Shown here: positions 16,874 to 25,358 of the stretch, in pieces
Numbering within the stretch: the first letter of the stretch is position 1
Layout: every line of letters begins with the position of its first letter
From: CAZZNQ01 sp964655775
GTDB lineage: Bacteria > Planctomycetota > Brocadiia > SM23-32
Assembly (NCBI GenBank): GCA_964655775.1
Contig: CAZZNQ010000007.1
Span: forward strand, 1-64,000
Length of the DNA: 64,000 bases
Direction: 5' to 3'
The notes under the pieces: generated by a model
Told to the model about the DNA's origin: nothing
The model's input: only the letters and a program-made list of their open reading frames with translations
The model's database searches: none
Position numbers and translations under genes: made by a program

Positions 16874-18040
16874 ATGAAGACCGCCTACTTCGACTGTTTC
16901 AGCGGCATCAGCGGGGACATGTGCCTGGGCGCCCTGGTGGACGCCGGCGTGCCGATCGAGAAGCTTCAAAACTCCCTCGCGCAACTGGATGTGCCGGGTT
17001 TCAGGCTGGCCGCGGACAAGGTGCTGCGCTCCGGCATCGGCGCCAGCCACGTGAAGGTCATGATGGACGAGGCGGAGCACCACCCGCACCGCGGCCTGCA
17101 TACCATCCTGCGCATCATCGAGGACAGCGGGCTGCCCGCCGGTGTGGTCCAGCGAAGCTCCGCCGTGTTCCAGGCACTGGGCGAGGCCGAGGCGCACGTC
17201 CACCGCACGGACGTGGACCACGTCCATTTCCATGAAGTCGGGGCCGTGGACGCGATATGCGACATCGTCGGCACAGCCATCGGCCTGGCCCACCTCGGGA
17301 TCGAGAAGGTGCTGTTCTCGACAATCCGTCTCGGCGGCGGCACGGTGAAGGCCGCACACGGGACGCTGCCGGTGCCGGCGCCGGCGACGGCCGAACTGGT
17401 GAAGGGGCTCCCCTCGGAGGGCGGACCGGTGGACGTGGAGCTGACGACGCCCACGGGTGCCGCGATCCTTCGGGCGTTGGGCGAACCGCACCCGAGTTGG
17501 CCGGCGATGTCGGTCCAGAAGGTCGGCTATGGGGCCGGCACGCGCGAGATGGATCACCACCCCAACGTCCTCCGGCTTGCGATCGGAGACACGCCGCCGA
17601 AGACTGGCGCCGGTAGCGACTGCATCTGGGTGCTCGACACGAACCTGGACGACATGACCGGCGAGGAGATCGGTTACTGCACCGAGAAGCTCATGCAAGC
17701 CGGTGCCCTGGATGCGTTTACGACGTCAATACAGATGAAGAAGGGACGACCGGGCGTGCGGCTGACCGTGCTGTGCGAACCCGCGGAACTGGCGCAGATG
17801 GAGGGTGCGATCTGGAAGCATACCTCAACCCTGGGCATCCGCCGGACGTTCAGCCAGCGCTCGAAACTAGGGCGGGAGACCGAGCGGATCGAGACGCCCT
17901 GGGGGCCGGTGGACGTGAAGATAGCCTACCTCGGCGACGACGTGGTGCGCCGCGAGCCGGAATACGAGGACTGCCGCGCCATCGCGGAGGCGCACGGAGT
18001 TTCCCTTCGGGAGGTCTATCGGGCCGCCCTGCGCGGGTGA
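16874..18040 (+). CDS. larC: Nickel-pincer cofactor biosynthesis protein LarC
   Basis: 388-residue LarC-family protein. LarC inserts nickel into the pyridinium dithiocarboxylate nucleotide to finish the nickel-pincer cofactor of lactate racemase and related enzymes. It begins YFDCFSGISGDMCLGAL and has the histidine-rich HVHRTDVDHVHFHEVGAVD expected for metal handling, plus LDTNLDDMTGEEIGY. The single-chain form is full length without the frameshift known from Lactobacillus. GGAGG precedes ATG 16874. No larA, larB or larE is in the window; the next gene is rtcA, 12 bases away. Confidence 0.93.
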   Translation: MKTAYFDCFSGISGDMCLGALVDAGVPIEKLQNSLAQLDVPGFRLAADKVLRSGIGASHVKVMMDEAEHHPHRGLHTILRIIEDSGLPAGVVQRSSAVFQALGEAEAHVHRTDVDHVHFHEVGAVDAICDIVGTAIGLAHLGIEKVLFSTIRLGGGTVKAAHGTLPVPAPATAELVKGLPSEGGPVDVELTTPTGAAILRALGEPHPSWPAMSVQKVGYGAGTREMDHHPNVLRLAIGDTPPKTGAGSDCIWVLDTNLDDMTGEEIGYCTEKLMQAGALDAFTTSIQMKKGRPGVRLTVLCEPAELAQMEGAIWKHTSTLGIRRTFSQRSKLGRETERIETPWGPVDVKIAYLGDDVVRREPEYEDCRAIAEAHGVSLREVYRAALRG

Positions 18041-18052
18041 TCGGTGTGCTAC

Positions 18053-19069
18053 ATGGACCCGATGGAGATCGACGGCAGCTATCTGGAAGGGGGCGGACAG
18101 ATACTGCGCACCGCCTGCGGGCTGTCCGCCGCGACCGGACGCGCCTGTCGCATAGTCAACATGCGCAAGGGACGCCCCGCTCCCGGTATGGCTGCCCAGC
18201 ACCGGGCCGCGGTGATGGCGCTGGGAGACGTCTGCAACGCGCGGATTGAGGGGGCGGAGGTCGGGTCCACGGAGTTGCTCTTCGAGCCGGATGAACTTGT
18301 GCTGCCGAAGGAGTTGGAGGTTCAGGTCGGCACGGCCGGGGCCGTGACCCTTGTGATGCAGGGCCTGCTGATTCCGCTCGCTGTTGCCGCCAGAAAGATC
18401 AGGATCCGGGTGGAGGGCGGGACTCACGTTGCCTGGTCGCCGACCGCCGATTACTTCGAGAGCGTTTTCCTCGCTTGCCTCCGCCGGATGGGCGTGCACG
18501 TGGAGGTGGAGGAATGCCGGCTCGGCTTCTATCCCAAGGGCGGTGGGCTTATGCGCCTGACGGTTCATCCCGGCCATATCAGGCCCCTCGAACTGTCGGA
18601 ACGCGGCGTTCTGAAATCCGTGACCGTACGCAGTATGGCAACGGAGAACCTGCGGAAGGCGGAGGTCGCAGAGCGGCAGGTGGCCGGTTTCGGCGAAGTC
18701 CTCGAACCAGATGTGACGGAGGCCGAGTACGTCCGGTCCCGTTCGACCGGCACCGCCGTGCTGGGGCTGGCGCAGTATGCGAACACGCGGCTTGCGGCGT
18801 CGTCTCTGGGGAAGCGGGGCAAGCCGGCGGAGGAGGTGGGGCGCGAGTGCGCCGAATCACTTGACGCACAGATGAAATCGGGCGCCTGTCTCGACGAGCA
18901 TATGGCCAATCAGATTCTGCCCTACCTTGCGCTGGCCGGCGGCCGGTCCCGAGTGAGCGTTGCCGGCGTGACCGCCCACTGCCGGACGAACATGTGGGTG
19001 ATCGAGCAGTTCCTGCCGGCGCGCTTCAACGTCGACGAGAAAAGGGGCCTAATCGAGTGCCGCACGTGA
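18053..19069 (+). CDS. rtcA: RNA 3'-terminal phosphate cyclase
   Basis: 338-residue RtcA, which uses ATP to turn RNA 3'-phosphate ends into 2',3'-cyclic phosphates through a covalent histidine-AMP. It shows IDGSYLEGGGQILRTA, then LVMQGLLIPLA and the catalytic-histidine region VTAHCRTNMWVIEQFLP. ATG 18053 fits the family N-terminus (GTG 18044 is an alternative). It closely follows larC. Its last 253 bases plus 11 downstream bases are repeated at 22313. No rtcB ligase or rtcR regulator is present. Confidence 0.93.
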   Translation: MDPMEIDGSYLEGGGQILRTACGLSAATGRACRIVNMRKGRPAPGMAAQHRAAVMALGDVCNARIEGAEVGSTELLFEPDELVLPKELEVQVGTAGAVTLVMQGLLIPLAVAARKIRIRVEGGTHVAWSPTADYFESVFLACLRRMGVHVEVEECRLGFYPKGGGLMRLTVHPGHIRPLELSERGVLKSVTVRSMATENLRKAEVAERQVAGFGEVLEPDVTEAEYVRSRSTGTAVLGLAQYANTRLAASSLGKRGKPAEEVGRECAESLDAQMKSGACLDEHMANQILPYLALAGGRSRVSVAGVTAHCRTNMWVIEQFLPARFNVDEKRGLIECRT

Positions 19070-19080
19070 CGGCGGCCGGA
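18817..19080 (+). repeat. 264-bp direct repeat, copy A (3' end of rtcA)
   Basis: This segment matches 22313-22576 with 10 substitutions and no gaps (about 96% identity), at a constant offset of 3496 bases. It covers the last 84 codons of rtcA and 11 bases beyond its stop. Similarity stops abruptly at both ends. With copy B it flanks the P-type ATPase gene. Confidence 0.95.
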
Positions 19081-19418
19081 CCGGCTATAGCAGGCAGGAC
19101 GCTCGGGTCGTACGCCCGGCCCGGGTTTCGATGCACCCACCTAAGACGCCCGATCAGACTTAGGAGTCGGGATGGCCCCACACCCACTTGTCGCGTTGTT
19201 GGTTCCACGTTGACATTCAGGAATCGGGCACCTGGAATGCCGGCGAGCCAGAGGGCTTCGAGGGGAGAGCGCGTCGGCCAAGCCTGGCCTGTCTATCGAG
19301 AGCGAAACAATGGCGGGGTCTTCTCGACATGATGAGCTGAGTGCATTGGCCTTCAGCGAGTGGACTTGCCTGTCGGTTAACCAGGTCAACACATCCTGCT
19401 TCAAGTCGCTACCTGAGG
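19081..19418. other. Spacer between repeat copy A and the ATPase stop; no gene seen
   Basis: I find no convincing coding frame, hairpin or promoter in these 338 bases. Short frames on both strands have no family resemblance. It belongs to the presumed inserted unit and may contain decayed sequence from its source. Confidence 0.5.
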
Positions 19419-22154
19419 CTACCTGGCCGTTGTCCCGGCCTGTTGATGCGGGGAGGTCCCGTCCCGTCCTCCAAGCAGCCGCAGCAGTTTCAGAAGTTCA
19501 TCCGCAATCCAGATGGAACTGGATGTCAGGAATATCAGCAGCCAGTCGGAAGCTGTCAGGTGCGTTGTCCCGAAAAGCAACTGCCCGGGACCGGTGTGGA
19601 CGACCAGCGCCTGTAAGATGATGGCTGTGCCCAGACCCACCAGCACCCACCGGTTCGTGGCAAGTCCAATCTTGAAGATGGACTGGTAGCGAGACCGTGC
19701 GTTAAGTGCCTGAAACCATTGGAAAGCCGCCATGGTAGTGAACGCGACCGTTCGAGCGTGTGCCAGGGAGCCGTTGGCCAGCTGGTGGTGGAAGAGGGTC
19801 AACGTGCCGGCGGCCATGACCAAGGTCAGGATGCCAATGCGACGGCCGAGGGGCCAATCGATAATGGGGGCGCGCGGGTCTCGGGGCGGTTGGTCGAGCA
19901 CGTCGCCGTGCCGAGGTTCCACCCCCAGCGGCACCGTGCACGCTCCGTCAGTCACCAGGTTCACCCACAGGATCATGACGGCGGTGAGCGGGAGGTCGAG
20001 GCCAAGCAGCAGGGCGCCGAGCAAGGTCAGGATCTCGCCTGTGTTTGTGCACAGCAGGAAAAAGACCACCCGCTGCAGATTGCTGAAGATCACACGGCCT
20101 TCCTCGACAGCGTGGACTATGGTGGCGAAATTGTCGTCGGTCAGCACCATGTCCGCCGCTTCCTTGGCCACTTCAGTGCCCGCCTGCCCCATGGCCACCC
20201 CTATGTCGGCGCCTTTCAGAGCGGGAGCATCGTTGACGCCGTCCCCGGTCATGGCCACGACCTGGCCCGAATCTTTGAGCGCTTCCATTATCTTGAGCTT
20301 CTGAGCCGGTGCGACGCGTGCGAAAACGCCTTCGCGCATTGCCGTTTCCGCCAACTCGCGCGCTTCCATCGACTCAACGTCTTCGGTAGACAGTGCTTTG
20401 CCGTCCTGGACGATGCCAACCTGCCGGGCTATGGCCAGGGCTGTGGTGGCGTGGTCGCCGGTTATCATTATGGGCTGGATGCCGGCCCTCTTCGATTCTG
20501 CCACCGCATCAAAGCTCTCGTCTCGCGGCGGATCGAGCATTGCCCACAGGCCGACCAAGGTGAGTCCGTACTCGGCGTCTTCCTGCTGCAAGCGGTCTTT
20601 GTCCTGACCCACTTCGCGCCAGGCTGCGGCCATAACGCGCATGGCCTCGTCCGCAAACTCTCGGGCAACCTGCTCGACCCGCTCCCTTCGGCGCTGGTTC
20701 ATCTCGACGCGCTCGTCGCCCACCTGCAGGTGAGAGCAGTAGCCCAGAAGCCGGTCCGGCGCGCCTTTGACCAGCAGCACTCTTTCCTCGCGGGTCTGCT
20801 CCAGATGGAGCGTGGCCATGTATTGACGTGCACTGGAGAAAGGGATCTCGTGGATGCGCTCGGTCTCATTATGCAGTTGCTCGGGATTCAGTCCGCCCTT
20901 GCGTGCCACCGCTATCAGCGCTCCCTCGCTGGGGCTGCCTTGCACGGACCAGGTTTCGTCCTGGTGCTTCAGTACCGCGTTATTGGCCAGCGCACCGATC
21001 CGAAGGAGCCTGCTGAGATCCTCAGGCAACTGCTCCAACACCTCGCCGTCCTTCGTGCGGATTTCGCCTTCCGGATCGTATCCCTCGCCGGTTGCCTCGT
21101 AGAACTCTTCTCCCGCCCACATGCGCCGCACAGTCATCTGGTTCCGGGTGATCGTGCCGGTCTTGTCCGAGCATATGACCGTGACCGACCCGAGCGTCTC
21201 GACCGCCGGCAAGCGGCGCACGATGGCGTGGCGGTCGGCCATCCGACGGACTCCCAGCGCCAGGGTAACGCTGATAACCGCGGGTAGGCCTTCTGGGATG
21301 GCCGAGACAGCCGCGGCCACCGAGAACAAGAGCATCTCTATAAACTCGTGACCTCTCATCAGGCCTACGCCAAACACCAGTCCGGCGAACGCGACGCCCA
21401 ATACGCCCAGGAAACCGCCTAGCTTGTGCATGCGTTTCTGAAGAGGCGTCTTCTCCCGCCGGGTTGCCTGGACCTCTCCGGCGATGTGCCCCATCTCGGT
21501 GTCCATTCCCGTGCTCACTGCGATGGCTCGTCCCCTGCCGTCCGTCACGCTGGTGGACATCCAGACCATGTTGCAGCGGTCAGCCACGGGGGTGTCCGCG
21601 CCGGTTTCGTCCGGCCCCTTCGCCACCGGTTGCGACTCTCCCGTCAGCGCCGATTCGTCAACGTGCAACTCGTCGGCCTGAAGCACACGTGCGTCTGCTG
21701 CCACGCGATCACCGCTCTCCAGCACCAGCACATCCCCGGGCACGAGTGTCCGGGCGTCCACAACCTCCGGGGCTCCGTCGCGCAGAACCTTCGCGCGGGG
21801 CGCAGACATCTCCCGCAAGGCTGCCAGCGCGCCCTCCGCCCGCCACTCCTGCACGAATCCCAAAACGGTATTCAGCGCCACCACGCCCAGGATCACGCCG
21901 GCATCCACTATGTGCCGGGCGACCATCGAGACAACTGCTGCGCCAAACAGAAGGTAGATGAGCGGATTGTGAATCTGCCGCACCAGCAGGTGAACCGGGC
22001 TGATGCCCTCTTTGCCTCTCAGCTCGTTCTCGCCGTACTGCTCAAGCCGCAGTTCGGCCTCCTTCCGGCTCAGGCCCTCCGCGCTTGATTCAATGCGCTG
22101 CAGCACTTCCTCGGGCTCCAGCGCATGCCACTGCACATCCTGGCTTGTGGACAA
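19419..22154 (-). CDS. P2-type cation-transporting ATPase (Ca2+/PMR1-like)
   Basis: 911-residue P-type ATPase: actuator motif TGES (171-174), M4 motif PEGLP (287-291), phosphorylation site DKTGT (330-334), nucleotide-domain KGAPDRLL, hinge MTGDGVNDAPALKGADIG and six C-terminal membrane helices. The ion-site residues of calcium pumps are largely kept (Glu in PEGLP, Asn and Glu in M5 CTNTGEIL, Asn, Thr and Asp in M6 NLVTDG), so calcium or manganese export is likely. The start is TTG 22154 behind AGGAGG. It lies between two direct repeats of the rtcA end, which suggests acquisition as a cassette. Confidence 0.92.
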   Translation of the reverse strand: MSTSQDVQWHALEPEEVLQRIESSAEGLSRKEAELRLEQYGENELRGKEGISPVHLLVRQIHNPLIYLLFGAAVVSMVARHIVDAGVILGVVALNTVLGFVQEWRAEGALAALREMSAPRAKVLRDGAPEVVDARTLVPGDVLVLESGDRVAADARVLQADELHVDESALTGESQPVAKGPDETGADTPVADRCNMVWMSTSVTDGRGRAIAVSTGMDTEMGHIAGEVQATRREKTPLQKRMHKLGGFLGVLGVAFAGLVFGVGLMRGHEFIEMLLFSVAAAVSAIPEGLPAVISVTLALGVRRMADRHAIVRRLPAVETLGSVTVICSDKTGTITRNQMTVRRMWAGEEFYEATGEGYDPEGEIRTKDGEVLEQLPEDLSRLLRIGALANNAVLKHQDETWSVQGSPSEGALIAVARKGGLNPEQLHNETERIHEIPFSSARQYMATLHLEQTREERVLLVKGAPDRLLGYCSHLQVGDERVEMNQRRRERVEQVAREFADEAMRVMAAAWREVGQDKDRLQQEDAEYGLTLVGLWAMLDPPRDESFDAVAESKRAGIQPIMITGDHATTALAIARQVGIVQDGKALSTEDVESMEARELAETAMREGVFARVAPAQKLKIMEALKDSGQVVAMTGDGVNDAPALKGADIGVAMGQAGTEVAKEAADMVLTDDNFATIVHAVEEGRVIFSNLQRVVFFLLCTNTGEILTLLGALLLGLDLPLTAVMILWVNLVTDGACTVPLGVEPRHGDVLDQPPRDPRAPIIDWPLGRRIGILTLVMAAGTLTLFHHQLANGSLAHARTVAFTTMAAFQWFQALNARSRYQSIFKIGLATNRWVLVGLGTAIILQALVVHTGPGQLLFGTTHLTASDWLLIFLTSSSIWIADELLKLLRLLGGRDGTSPHQQAGTTAR

Positions 22155-22312
22155 GTTCGGCCCTCCTGTTGGCGCCTCCTGGTGCTGCCGGCCGTTCTGC
22201 CCGCGCTAAGCAGGCAGGCACGCGAGCACGTACTCCTTGGACAATATGCAACACAGTTTGCGTCTGCAAGTGCCCGCGCCCGGGCGGACGGGTCGTCTCC
22301 CCGACGCCGCTC

Positions 22313-22565
22313 GGGCAAGCCGGCGGAGGAGGTGGGGCGCGAGTGCGCCGAAGCACTTGATGAACAGATGAAATCGGGCGCTTGTCTCGACGAGCATATG
22401 GCCGATCAGATTCTGCCCTACCTCGCGCTGGCCGGTGGCCGGTCCCGAGTGAGCGTTGCCGGCGTGACCGCCCACTGCTGGACGAACATGTGGGTGATCG
22501 AGCAGTTCCTGCCGGCGCGCCTCAGCGTCGACGAGAAAAGGGGCCTAATCGAGTGCCGCACGTGA
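22313..22565 (+). pseudogene. Duplicated C-terminal fragment of rtcA
   Basis: It encodes the last 84 residues of RtcA, including the catalytic histidine, but lacks the N-terminal three quarters. The frame is open upstream to 22125 only through the antisense of the ATPase start region, so there is no sensible start. Amino-acid changes relative to the intact copy (R to W, F to L, N to S, A to E, S to A, N to D) outnumber silent ones, as expected without selection. Its end overlaps the stop of the convergent membrane-protein gene. Confidence 0.85.
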
Positions 22566-22576
22566 CGGCGGCCGGA
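22313..22576 (+). repeat. 264-bp direct repeat, copy B
   Basis: Second copy of 18817-19080, 3496 bases downstream, with 10 substitutions. Six of these change the encoded residue (for example Arg to Trp after the catalytic histidine), four are silent. The right end runs into the 3' end of the gene at 22545. Confidence 0.95.
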
Positions 22577-23591
22577 TCAGTCTCGAGTCCACCAGCGCGC
22601 TCAGCAGTTGGACCAGGAAGCCAATGAGGGCGAAGTAGAGGCCCAGCGTCAGCAAGTAGCCGCCTATCCAGACCGTGACGATCAGCGACACTGTGAACGC
22701 CAGCCCCAGGGCGCTCAGCAGAAGGCGCACCATGCCCTGCCGGAGGTGCGGGTCCAGGGCCGTTATGCACGCCAGAAGGCCCGGAAGCAGCCCCAGACAC
22801 AGGATCAGCCAGCCCAGGAAGCCAACGCTGTAGCCCATCTGGTAGCCGCTGATGGACGTCCTGAACGGACCCTCGATCTTCACTGAGATGTGGTTCCACG
22901 GAAGCATGAAGCCGACCACGATCAGCAGGGCTCCCACCACCGATGCCAGCGTTCCGGGCCGTATGGGCAGGCGGTCGCAGGGCGTAGCCGGCTCGCCCAT
23001 CGCTTCCAGTAGCTGCGTTCCCTCCTCGGCGGACACCTTGCCCTCCGCGACCATGGCCAGCACCCGCCTCCGATCGTCCTCGGACGCATCCGTGCCGGCA
23101 AGTGGCTGCTGCAGCCAGCCATCGCTTGCCCGTGCGAGTGCGCGAACGAACCATCTGATGCCGGCCACAAGAAGCAGGAGAAGCAGCGCGGTCACTACCG
23201 AAGCCGGCATCAGGGCGAAGACCCAGAGCCCGCGCTCCTGGACCATGCGGTAGCCGAACGGCACCAGGGCGGGCATGACGATCACCGAGTTCGCGATCCC
23301 TGCGACGGCGGACGCTATGGGACCATAACCCACCCGCTTCCACCGGAACAGCGTGTATCCGACCATGCCCGCCGTGGAGGTCTCCAGGAACAGGAGTACG
23401 AGCCATTCCAGTTCATCCATCCCAAGACTCCAGAGCGTTGTGACGCCCAGTAGCGGCCCAATGAAGACCAGGTAGGGCGCCCTGTCCCGACGGAAGGCGA
23501 TGCAGACGTACATGATGACGACGACGGCGATGAAACCCATAGCCGACACAAGCAACTCGGCAGCGTCACTCGACAGAGGCACGTAGTTCAT
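22545..23591 (-). CDS. Multi-pass membrane protein with SHOCT-like segment
   Basis: 348-residue inner-membrane protein with four hydrophobic helices in the N-terminal half, a soluble middle and about four more at the C-terminus. The middle contains a SHOCT-like stretch (RRRVLAMVAEGKVSAEEGTQLLEAMG), a helix pair common in proteins paired with DUF2089 regulators. ATG 23591, one base after the upstream gene's stop and behind GGAGA, is preferred to 23606. Its last residues are encoded within repeat copy B. Function is unknown; it forms an operon with the DUF2089 gene. Confidence 0.75.
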   Translation of the reverse strand: MNYVPLSSDAAELLVSAMGFIAVVVIMYVCIAFRRDRAPYLVFIGPLLGVTTLWSLGMDELEWLVLLFLETSTAGMVGYTLFRWKRVGYGPIASAVAGIANSVIVMPALVPFGYRMVQERGLWVFALMPASVVTALLLLLLVAGIRWFVRALARASDGWLQQPLAGTDASEDDRRRVLAMVAEGKVSAEEGTQLLEAMGEPATPCDRLPIRPGTLASVVGALLIVVGFMLPWNHISVKIEGPFRTSISGYQMGYSVGFLGWLILCLGLLPGLLACITALDPHLRQGMVRLLLSALGLAFTVSLIVTVWIGGYLLTLGLYFALIGFLVQLLSALVDSRLIRPPSRAALD

Positions 23592-23592
23592 C

Positions 23593-23973
23593 TCATATCT
23601 CCCCATCTGACTGTTTCTGCAGAAGGTCCACGGCCTCGGCGACCGTCAGGTCGCCCGCCTCGAGCTGCCGCAGGATGCGCGACGTGGCCTCGTCTTCGCT
23701 TCCCATTGAAGCCAGCAGCAGGTTCACTGCATCCAGTTTTTTGGAGACAGTGGGATAGCTGATCCCCAGCCGCCGCTCGACCTCCTTGATGTTGCCCCGG
23801 CAGCTCAGGAACACTTCCACTACGTCCTGCAGTTCGCGCGGCAGCCTGGCCAGCCGGGGGAGGGCGAAGCTGCCGCGCAGCTCCGTCCCGCACGCGTCGC
23901 ATCGCATTCCGGTAACGCGCATGCTCTCCGAGCAGATCGGGCAGGTGGTCACGAACTCGCGCGGCGATGTCAT
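23593..23973 (-). CDS. DUF2089-family zinc-ribbon/HTH regulator
   Basis: 126-residue protein: N-terminal zinc ribbon (CPICS ... CDACG), then a helix-turn-helix (NIKEVERRLGISYPTVSKKLDAV), then a short SHOCT-like tail (AGDLTVAEAVDLLQ). This matches DUF2089 proteins, which are probable transcription regulators of adjacent membrane proteins. It is transcribed from a promoter at about 24004-24032 and is followed directly by the membrane-protein gene that it may control. Confidence 0.85.
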   Translation of the reverse strand: MTSPREFVTTCPICSESMRVTGMRCDACGTELRGSFALPRLARLPRELQDVVEVFLSCRGNIKEVERRLGISYPTVSKKLDAVNLLLASMGSEDEATSRILRQLEAGDLTVAEAVDLLQKQSDGEI

Positions 23974-24003
23974 GGCCTTAGCCTCAATAATGGCCCTGTG
24001 AGA

Positions 24004-24032
24004 ATTCTAGATAATGATGTACGCCTTTTCAA
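24004..24032 (-). promoter_or_regulatory. Promoter for the DUF2089 operon in an AT-rich patch
   Basis: Minus strand: TTGAAA (24027-24032), 17 bases, TAGAAT (24004-24009). It sits in an AT-rich island (about 24001-24062) that is unusual in this GC-rich window. The leader before ATG 23973 is about 24 bases. Confidence 0.6.
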
Positions 24033-24170
24033 TATCAATATGGGTACATATATCATTGATTCTCGGGAGGGGTGGCGGGGGGCCCGCCTGGGCGTTTGGA
24101 AGGCGGGAGTGGGTGGAAGCGGCCCGGGGGCAGGCGGGGGAGACCCCGGGGCATGTGGCTCGCACTTCGT

Positions 24171-24384
24171 TCACTCGCAGTAGACGCGTACCTTGTCGCC
24201 GTTCTTGCCGTCCACGTCGACCGTGACTGCTGAGAGAGCCTGGACCAGCTCGTCGGGTTCCAGTTCCGAGAGCCGGTAGGTCCACGCCCTGCGACTCCAG
24301 GCGGGTCCGAGCGTCGGAGGGCGGTATCACCGCCAATCGCCCGCCCGTCCGGATCAGCGCCATCGGCACAGGGCGGACGATCAT
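24171..24384 (-). pseudogene. Frameshifted remnant of a C-terminal domain linked to SHOCT/DUF2089 proteins
   Basis: Two frames join into one coding signature. From ATG 24384 the frame reads IVRPVPMALIRTGG and continues to ESQGVDLPAL; after a one-base shift at about 24265-24282 it continues as LSELEPDELVQAL and ends KVRVYCE before a TGA at 24171. The pattern resembles the C-terminal half of proteins that follow DUF2089 regulators. The N-terminal part is missing and the frame is broken. An assembly indel could explain the frameshift but not the missing half. Confidence 0.45.
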
Positions 24385-24414
24385 GTGAAGGCGCCGAGTC
24401 GCGCGCGCGTTGGC

Positions 24415-24732
24415 TCAGGATGCCTGACCCGTCGTGTTCTGCTCCCCGTGGATGATGTTTTCCAGCGCAGCAACGTGCTCCTCGAACGCGCACCTGCCCT
24501 TCGTCGTCGCGGAGAGGAACGTGCGCGGCTTGCGTGCCACGAACCTCTTGTCCACCTTCACGTAGGCGGCCTCCTCCAGCTTCGCCAGGTGCGCGCCCAA
24601 GTTGCCGTCCGAGAGCGACAGCAGGTCGCGGACCGAAGTGAACTCGACCGACTCGCCGGGTTCAAGCGTGACCAGAGACGCCATGATGCGAAGGCGCGTT
24701 GGCTGATGGATCGTTTCGTCGAACTGTGCCAT
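24415..24732 (-). CDS. Winged-helix transcriptional regulator (ArsR/MarR-like)
   Basis: 105-residue DNA-binding protein of the small winged-helix type. It opens with a helix containing QPTRLRIMASL, followed by a recognition region (SDGNLGAHLAKLEEAAYVKV) and the wing (TFLSATTKGRCAF). It lies 3 bases after the membrane-protein gene at 24736 and so is cotranscribed with it. It probably regulates that unit itself; a palindrome upstream at 25359 is a candidate operator. Confidence 0.85.
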   Translation of the reverse strand: MAQFDETIHQPTRLRIMASLVTLEPGESVEFTSVRDLLSLSDGNLGAHLAKLEEAAYVKVDKRFVARKPRTFLSATTKGRCAFEEHVAALENIIHGEQNTTGQAS

Positions 24733-24735
24733 TGC

Positions 24736-25311
24736 TCACCTCCACGCGACGCGCATGCCGATGCCCGATCCCAGTAGTGCGCCTCCGCCGGCAAAGGCCA
24801 TGATGACCGCGAAGTACGGTTCTGCTAGGAACAGCGCGGCGGTTGCCACTGCCGTCACCCCAAGACCCAGCCAGAAGAGGAGCGCGCTCCTCAGCCAGAG
24901 CCCCATCACCACGTAGGCGAACATGATCAGCGTCACACCGTAGGCCGTCATCTGCTCCTCAGTGACGGTCACCGAACGCGGCGAGGCGGCAGCAATCAGC
25001 ATCACCCATAGGAAACCGTAGACGCCCAGCATCAGCCAGAACACAAACAGCGGTCGGCCGGCGGGGCTGCGGACGGGCGAACGGTGTAAGATCACGAACG
25101 TCGCTGCAATCCCGATCACATCCAGCGGCAGCCATGCCCAGTGTGCTACGCCCGGCAGGAACTGGGTCAGCAGGAAACCGACGATCCAGATCGCCCCCCA
25201 GACCATCAGCACCGCGCTGGTGCCCGCGTCGGCCAGCATCCGCCGCGTACGGGCCGCTGCGTCCCTCGCCTCGCCCAACGCGTCCAGCGCCTCCTCCTTC
25301 GTTACCTCCAT
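24736..25311 (-). CDS. Hypothetical membrane protein paired with the winged-helix regulator
   Basis: 191-residue protein with a short cytoplasmic N-terminal helix and about six transmembrane segments (roughly 35-55, 62-80, 90-112, 122-140, 145-165 and 168-188). ATG 25311 has GGAGGT 6 bases upstream. Membrane proteins of this kind next to a winged-helix regulator are common in bacteria, but their job is mostly unknown. I do not recognise a transport motif. Confidence 0.75.
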   Translation of the reverse strand: MEVTKEEALDALGEARDAAARTRRMLADAGTSAVLMVWGAIWIVGFLLTQFLPGVAHWAWLPLDVIGIAATFVILHRSPVRSPAGRPLFVFWLMLGVYGFLWVMLIAAASPRSVTVTEEQMTAYGVTLIMFAYVVMGLWLRSALLFWLGLGVTAVATAALFLAEPYFAVIMAFAGGGALLGSGIGMRVAWR

Positions 25312-25358
25312 GGCTCGACCTCCGACTATGGAATGACAGAACGGTGAAGAGATACCAT

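Noticed and set aside
19719..21287. Long open frame on the plus strand (over 500 codons) across the ATPase gene
   Set aside because: It is antisense to strongly conserved P-type ATPase motifs and has no recognisable protein features; GC-rich codon use leaves such shadow frames open.
19090..22220. Short shared sequence AGCAGGCAGG near 19090 and 22206 as possible inner attachment sites
   Set aside because: Ten bases in a GC-rich sequence is easily chance, and it does not sit symmetrically relative to the 264-bp repeats.
22125..22565. 146-codon open frame ending in the rtcA fragment, as a possible functional short cyclase
   Set aside because: Its first 60 or so residues are only the antisense of the ATPase start region, and the ATP-binding N-terminal part of RtcA is missing.
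18817..22576. The rtcA duplication as an insertion-sequence or transposon product
   Set aside because: There is no transposase, no terminal inverted repeat and the repeat is far too long for a target-site duplication.
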